Source of the DNA: Micromonospora sp. WMMD961 | GTDB lineage: Bacteria; Actinomycetota; Actinomycetes; Mycobacteriales; Micromonosporaceae | DNA length: 64,000 bases | Assembly: GCF_029626145.1 (NCBI RefSeq) | Contig: NZ_JARUBJ010000002.1 | Span: forward strand, 2,510,501 to 2,574,500 | Direction of reading: 5' to 3' | Shown here: piece after piece, positions 60,634 to 64,000 of the stretch | Numbering within the stretch: the stretch's first letter is position 1 | How the letters are laid out: every line of letters starts with the position of its first letter | Program-made: the position numbers and the translations under genes | The notes under the pieces: model-generated | The model's database searches: none | Told to the model about the DNA's origin: nothing | What the model saw: only the letters and a program-made list of their open reading frames with translations

Positions 60634-61062
60634 CTACAGTCCGGGCGGGGTGCTGATCGGCTTGGAACACAGCACGTCTGGAAGCGGCAGGTATCCCAGC
60701 GCCTGCCAGAACCGCAGCGCCTCCACATTGTCCGGCATGACCAGCAGGTTCACCCTCGGACACCCCAGGGCCGCGAAACGGGTCTCTAGCTCACCGATCA
60801 GGCGGCTGGCGATGCCGTGGCGACGATGCGCCGGATCTACCGCCAGCCGAAGGACCCATCCCCGCCGACCGTCGAAGGTGCCCAGCACCACCCCCGCCAC
60901 AGTGTCGTTGTGCTCGGCGACCAGGAACAGCTGCGGATCGCGCACCAGCTTGGCCGCAAGCTCTGCGCGGGGCAGCACGTCACGGCCCGCCGATTTCCAT
61001 ACCTCGGTGACGCCGTCGTAATCCGCCCAGGTGAACTGCCGTATGTGAATCACAGCATCCAT
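60634..61062 (-). CDS. GNAT-family acetyltransferase (cargo)
   Basis: A 142-residue N-acetyltransferase. The strand order and the acetyl-CoA motif A, VLRLAVDPAHRRHGIASRLI near residue 82, are clear, followed by VNLLVMPDNVEALRFWQALG, which holds motif B, and YLPLPDVLCSKPI. ATG 61062 opens at MDAVIHIRQFTWADYDG, the natural GNAT start. It is divergent from the methyltransferase by 39 bases and 80 bases upstream of the hypothetical gene on the same strand. Substrate unknown; antibiotic or toxin modification are possible for cargo. Confidence 0.87.
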   Translation of the reverse strand: MDAVIHIRQFTWADYDGVTEVWKSAGRDVLPRAELAAKLVRDPQLFLVAEHNDTVAGVVLGTFDGRRGWVLRLAVDPAHRRHGIASRLIGELETRFAALGCPRVNLLVMPDNVEALRFWQALGYLPLPDVLCSKPISTPPGL

Positions 61063-61101
61063 CCTTGCCGCAGCCGGCACGGAAGCGGTTGGGTCAGTGA
61101 C

Positions 61102-61833
61102 ATGGCTCGCATCGCCTACAACAGCCACGACGCGGCAGCGTTCGAGGCCACCCGCCACCTGTCCGACCAGGCGCTCGCCGGCTGGCGTGAAGCGGTGACC
61201 CGTCACCTCAACCCTCAGCCCGGCACCCGCCTGCTCGACCTCGGCGCGGGCACCGGCGCGTGGGCGCAGACCTTCACCGACTGGTACAACGACATCGACG
61301 TCATCGCCGTCGAACCGGCCGAGGCCATGCGAGCCCGCTGCCTGCACCCTCAGGTGCTGGCCGGAGACGCTGCCAACGTCCCGTTGGCCGCCAGCAGCGT
61401 CGACGCGGCCTGGCTGTCCACCGTCATCCACCACGTGCCAGACCTGACCGCTGCCGCACGTGAGCTGCGCCGCGTTTTGCGTCCCGGCGGCCCGGTGCTG
61501 ATCCGTTCCGCATTCGGTGGCCGCCACCACGCAATCACGCTGTTCCGATTCTTCCCCGAGGCCATCCGCGTGTTGAACACCTACCCCAGCGTGCACGACG
61601 TCGAAGCCGCCTTCGCCACCGCTGGCTTCACCACGACCTCACTCGAACAGGTCCCGCAGACCACCGCACCGTCGCTTCGCGACGTCGCGGCCACCATGCG
61701 CCGGGAAGCACACACGCCCCTACAACTGATCACCGACGATGAGTACGCCGCCGGTCTGGCTCGACTCCACCTCGCCGCTCAAACCGAATCCGGCCCGGTC
61801 ATCGACGCACTCGACCTTCTCGTCCTTCGATAG
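61102..61833 (+). CDS. Class I SAM-dependent methyltransferase (cargo)
   Basis: A 243-residue methyltransferase of the UbiE-like type. Motif I is LLDLGAGTGAWAQTF near residue 47, followed by an acidic VIAVEPAEAMRARCL, GDAANVPLAASSVDAAWLST, HHVPDLTAAARELRRVLRPG and a C-terminal substrate domain with GFTTTSLEQVPQTT. ATG 61102 is chosen because the longer frame overlaps the divergent GNAT gene. It is the last gene before the right end. The substrate is unknown. Confidence 0.87.
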   Translation: MARIAYNSHDAAAFEATRHLSDQALAGWREAVTRHLNPQPGTRLLDLGAGTGAWAQTFTDWYNDIDVIAVEPAEAMRARCLHPQVLAGDAANVPLAASSVDAAWLSTVIHHVPDLTAAARELRRVLRPGGPVLIRSAFGGRHHAITLFRFFPEAIRVLNTYPSVHDVEAAFATAGFTTTSLEQVPQTTAPSLRDVAATMRREAHTPLQLITDDEYAAGLARLHLAAQTESGPVIDALDLLVLR

Positions 61834-61884
61834 AACGCCGTCCTCAGCGGCCAATCCAAGATCCGGCGACTCGGAGAAAGGAAT

Positions 61885-61903
61885 TGGCCAGGTTCGTCCG
61901 GAC
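61885..61903 (-). repeat. Right-end subterminal repeat
   Basis: On the minus strand the sequence reads GTCCGGACGAACCTGGCCA, matching the left-end 19-base consensus at 16 of 19 positions. A weaker copy lies near 61848-61866. Confidence 0.7.
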
Positions 61904-61962
61904 GGTCGTCTCCGAGGCTCTCCGGACAGACTTGTCCCGCCCCAGATCAGCCTCATAGGCAG

Positions 61963-61987
61963 TGGCCAACTTCGAGCGGACCGGACA
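61963..61987 (-). repeat. Right terminal inverted repeat
   Basis: On the minus strand it reads TGTCCGGTCCGCTCGAAG and ends TGGCCA. It includes the subterminal motif at 61963-61981 and abuts the right GGAAG. Confidence 0.92.
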
Positions 61988-61992
61988 GGAAG
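61988..61992. other. Target-site duplication, right copy (GGAAG)
   Basis: Identical to the five bases at 54879-54883, directly outside the right terminal repeat. Confidence 0.9.
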
Positions 61993-62020
61993 TTCTCTCT
62001 CGAAGGGGCCGTCGACCCGG

Positions 62021-62689
62021 TCAGCGGGCGGTGACCGGATCGCGCACGGTGACGCCGGTCAGGTCGGCGACGACCCAGTCGGCGTCCAGCGCGTCCAGCG
62101 TGTCCGGGGCGAAGGTGGTGGCCACCGCGATGACCCGCATGCCCGCCGCGCGACCCGACTCGATGCCCGCCGGGCTGTCCTCGATCACGACGCAGTCGGC
62201 CGGCGGGCAACCCAGGCGCGCCGCCGCCATCCGGTAGCCGTCGGGGGCCGGCTTACCGCGAGCCGTGTCGTCGGCGGTGATCAGCACCTGAGGGACCGGC
62301 AGTCCCAGGTGACGCAACCGGATCTCGGCGAGCCGCTGCCACGCCGAGGTCACCACCGCCCACCGTCGCGGGGGCAACGCGGCCAACAGCCGCGCTGCCC
62401 CCGCGACCGGCCGGAGGCCGGCGGTGTCCTGCTCCTCGCGCCGGACCAGGTCCGCCACCTCCGCCGCCAGGTCGAGGTGGGGAGCCATCAACCGGACGGT
62501 GTCGGCCAACTGGAGGCCGTGGGAGACGCGCAGCAACTCGTCGACGTCCAGCCCGTGCCGGCCGCACCAGTCGCGCCACTTGCGCTCCACGCAGACCTGG
62601 GAGTCGACAAGGGTGCCGTCCATGTCCAGCAACAGCGCGCCGCAGGCGACGGTCACCGTACCGCCGGCCGTGGTGATCGTGAGCTGCAC
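62021..62689 (-). CDS. HAD-superfamily phosphatase (subfamily IA)
   Basis: A 222-residue HAD phosphatase. Motif I is LLLDMDGTLVDS near residue 25, then a helical cap (WRDWCGRHGLDVDELLRVSH), motif II VVTSAWQRLAE, motif III Lys in TARGKPAPDGYRMAA and motif IV VVIEDSPAGIESGRAAG. The start is unsure: GTG 62689 lies 20 bases behind the phyH stop; GTG 62656 (VTVACGALL) sits closer to motif I. It is third in a minus-strand set with the glycosyltransferase and dioxygenase genes, suggesting removal of a phosphate from a product of those enzymes. The transposon landed just beyond its stop. Confidence 0.87.
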   Translation of the reverse strand: MQLTITTAGGTVTVACGALLLDMDGTLVDSQVCVERKWRDWCGRHGLDVDELLRVSHGLQLADTVRLMAPHLDLAAEVADLVRREEQDTAGLRPVAGAARLLAALPPRRWAVVTSAWQRLAEIRLRHLGLPVPQVLITADDTARGKPAPDGYRMAAARLGCPPADCVVIEDSPAGIESGRAAGMRVIAVATTFAPDTLDALDADWVVADLTGVTVRDPVTAR

Positions 62690-62709
62690 CGTCGTACCGA
62701 TCCCCGCGG

Positions 62710-63528
62710 TCAGCGCTCGGCGCCGACGAACCGTTGACCCATTCCGCGGGTCTGCACGAGCTCGGGGTACGCCCGGCTCGGGTCGCCGTACGTGTTGCCG
62801 GCACGGTCCGTGCCGCGGGCCAGGAAGATCTGGTGCTTCTGCCCCACCCCCTCGTGGTTGAACCGGACACTCGTGCTGATGTAGCGCATGGTGAACCCAC
62901 ACCGCCGCAGAGCGCTGCGGTTGACCTCGCTGCTGTGTACGAGGGCCCCGGAGTGGATGCTGAACTGGTTGGGCTGTAGCTGCACCGGGACGGCCCGGGT
63001 GGCGTCGACGCGACTCTGGTCCAGTTCCTCGTCGAAGACGCTGGTGTCGTCCGTGACGCGCCGGTAGTTGCCCGTGCCGTCGACGTGGCTGCCGGGGATG
63101 ACCTTCATGCAGCCGTTCTCCAACGTGGACGGGTCGATCGCCAACCAGATGGTCATGGCCTGGCCGGCCGGCTCGATCATCTCCCGCCAGAAGTATCCGT
63201 CGGTGTGCCACGGCACGCTCTTGCCGTCGCCCGCCGGTTTGCAGAAGAAGTGGGACGTGAACAGGGCGATGTCCGGCCCCACCACGCTCTCGACCACGTC
63301 GAGCACATCCGGGTCGAGCAACCACCGGAACAGTTCCGGGTCGGTGAAGTGGGGCACGTCCATGTCCTCCGGCCGTTCCCCTTCGGGCAGGGCGGCGAGC
63401 TTGCGTTCGAAGTGGTTCTTGAGATCGAGAAAGGTGTCCGGCTTGAGTAGTCCGTCGCCGATGACGTATCCGTCGGTGCGGTACGCCGCCACCTGTTCCG
63501 GGTTGAGCCCTCGCTTGCTGGTGCTCAT
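62710..63528 (-). CDS. Phytanoyl-CoA dioxygenase (PhyH) family protein
   Basis: A 272-residue Fe(II)/2-oxoglutarate dioxygenase. The iron triad is HxD in SVPWHTDGYFWRE near residue 105 and a His in FSIHSGALVHSSEVN near residue 200; MRYISTSVRFNHEG supplies a candidate 2-oxoglutarate Arg. PhyH proteins hydroxylate or halogenate small molecules. ATG 63528 overlaps the stop of the glycosyltransferase gene (ATGA) and follows AGAGGA. The substrate is unknown. Confidence 0.88.
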   Translation of the reverse strand: MSTSKRGLNPEQVAAYRTDGYVIGDGLLKPDTFLDLKNHFERKLAALPEGERPEDMDVPHFTDPELFRWLLDPDVLDVVESVVGPDIALFTSHFFCKPAGDGKSVPWHTDGYFWREMIEPAGQAMTIWLAIDPSTLENGCMKVIPGSHVDGTGNYRRVTDDTSVFDEELDQSRVDATRAVPVQLQPNQFSIHSGALVHSSEVNRSALRRCGFTMRYISTSVRFNHEGVGQKHQIFLARGTDRAGNTYGDPSRAYPELVQTRGMGQRFVGAER

Positions 63529-64000
63529 CGCGTTGCCATCCTCTCTGGCGCCAGCATCGACGCCGTCGTCGTCACCTCCCGGTCTGGGAGGAAGTCGTCG
63601 CGCACCCGTCGGTGCGCCCGTTCCCCGATCTCCCGGCGGTCCACCGCGTCGCTCAGGGCGGTGGCGATGATCTGGCCCAGGCCCCGCAGGTCCGCCGGAT
63701 CCGTCAACAGGAAACCGTCGACCCCGTCGGTGATCTGCGCTCGGATGCCGCCCACGGCACTGCCCACCACCACCCGTGACTTCCACATCGCCTCCGCCAC
63801 GGTGAGGCCGAAGCCCTCGGCGAGGCTCTTCTGCACGACCACGTCGGATGCGCGCTGGACCGCGTTGACCAGCAGCGCGTTCTCCGTCGGGTCGGTCATG
63901 GGCAGGCTGACCAGACTCACCCGTCGCCGCTGCGCCGGCGACAGCTTCCGCCAGTGGTCGAGGCAGTCCGCGTACCAGAAACCCTGCTCGACGTCGTCGG
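63525..64000 (-). CDS. Trehalose-synthase-like glycosyltransferase (GT4), 5' end beyond window
   Basis: The frame is open to the right edge, giving the C-terminal ~157 residues. They hold the GT4 donor motif SLAEGFGLTVAEAMWKSRVV, VGGIRAQITDGVDGFLLTDP and a preceding VNAVQRASDVVVQ, close in style to TreT-type trehalose glycosyltransferases. The gene is coupled to phyH by an ATGA overlap. Its donor and acceptor cannot be told from the fragment. Confidence 0.82.
   Translation of the reverse strand, partial: DDVEQGFWYADCLDHWRKLSPAQRRRVSLVSLPMTDPTENALLVNAVQRASDVVVQKSLAEGFGLTVAEAMWKSRVVVGSAVGGIRAQITDGVDGFLLTDPADLRGLGQIIATALSDAVDRREIGERAHRRVRDDFLPDREVTTTASMLAPERMATR

Larger units (their letters stand above)
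54884..61987. mobile_element. Complete Tn7-like transposon, 7104 bp
   Basis: Bounded by 25-base imperfect inverted terminal repeats that start TGTCCGGTCCG and by GGAAG duplications on both sides. It carries tnsA, tnsB, tnsC and tniQ in that order on the plus strand, with overlapping starts, and three cargo genes near the right end. Nineteen-base subterminal repeats at both ends are likely TnsB sites. There are no cas genes. The element inserted between a HAD phosphatase gene (whose stop is 29 bases from the right duplication) and the hypothetical gene at 54152. Confidence 0.93.

Noticed and set aside
54884..61987. CRISPR-associated transposon
   Set aside because: The element has tnsABC and tniQ but no cas12k, cascade genes or array inside its boundaries.

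Overview
The window looks like a chromosomal segment of a very GC-rich actinobacterium, most likely Micromonosporaceae (Micromonospora-like). The grounds are strong G/C third-position bias, many GTG starts, a DtxR/IdeR-type iron box, an actinobacterial sdhCAB operon and long AT-rich intergenic hairpins. This assignment comes from sequence style and gene families, not from any search. No rRNA, tRNA or CRISPR array was seen.

Layout. 1-6.9 kb: glycogen precursor genes glgC (5' end missing) and pgm, a NAD-kinase-family gene and a secreted M14 carboxypeptidase. 7.1-26.9 kb: a surface or exopolysaccharide locus. Its plus-strand arm carries a Wzy-like polymerase, an extra metK, glycosyltransferases, a methyltransferase-like protein, a Wzx-like flippase, and capE-capF-GT-capG for UDP-N-acetyl-L-fucosamine. 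Its minus-strand arm, facing the first across a perfect GC-rich hairpin, carries PglF-, PglD-, PglE- and PglC-like proteins, a complete set for UDP-N,N'-diacetylbacillosamine and its transfer to lipid, plus an OafA-type O-acyltransferase with an SGNH domain. 27-46 kb: mostly housekeeping (kinase-like protein, Tex, dGTPase, MBL hydrolase, Tat-exported beta-lactamase-like protein, SDR/ADH pair, succinate dehydrogenase with a divergent LysR regulator, HrpA helicase), with an unusual 17 x 8-bp tandem repeat at 28.6 kb. 46.3-51.6 kb: a small deaminase, a YciI protein and an iron-box-controlled siderophore ABC transporter operon. 51.8-54.0 kb: a second OafA/SGNH acyltransferase, broken by a perfect 19-bp tandem duplication. 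54.2-54.8 kb: a hypothetical gene with a palindromic operator.

54,884-61,987 is a complete Tn7-like transposon. It has tnsA-tnsB-tnsC-tniQ, 25-bp imperfect terminal inverted repeats beginning TGTCCGG, internal 19-bp subterminal repeats and a 5-bp target duplication (GGAAG). Cargo is a small hypothetical protein, a GNAT acetyltransferase and a SAM methyltransferase. The tniQ reading frame appears to shift near 59.63 kb. After the transposon, a coupled minus-strand set (trehalose-synthase-like glycosyltransferase, PhyH dioxygenase, HAD phosphatase) runs off the right edge.

The strongest items for follow-up are the precisely bounded Tn7-like element, the combined diacetylbacillosamine plus L-FucNAc polysaccharide locus with its own metK, and the tandem-duplication frameshift in the second acyltransferase.
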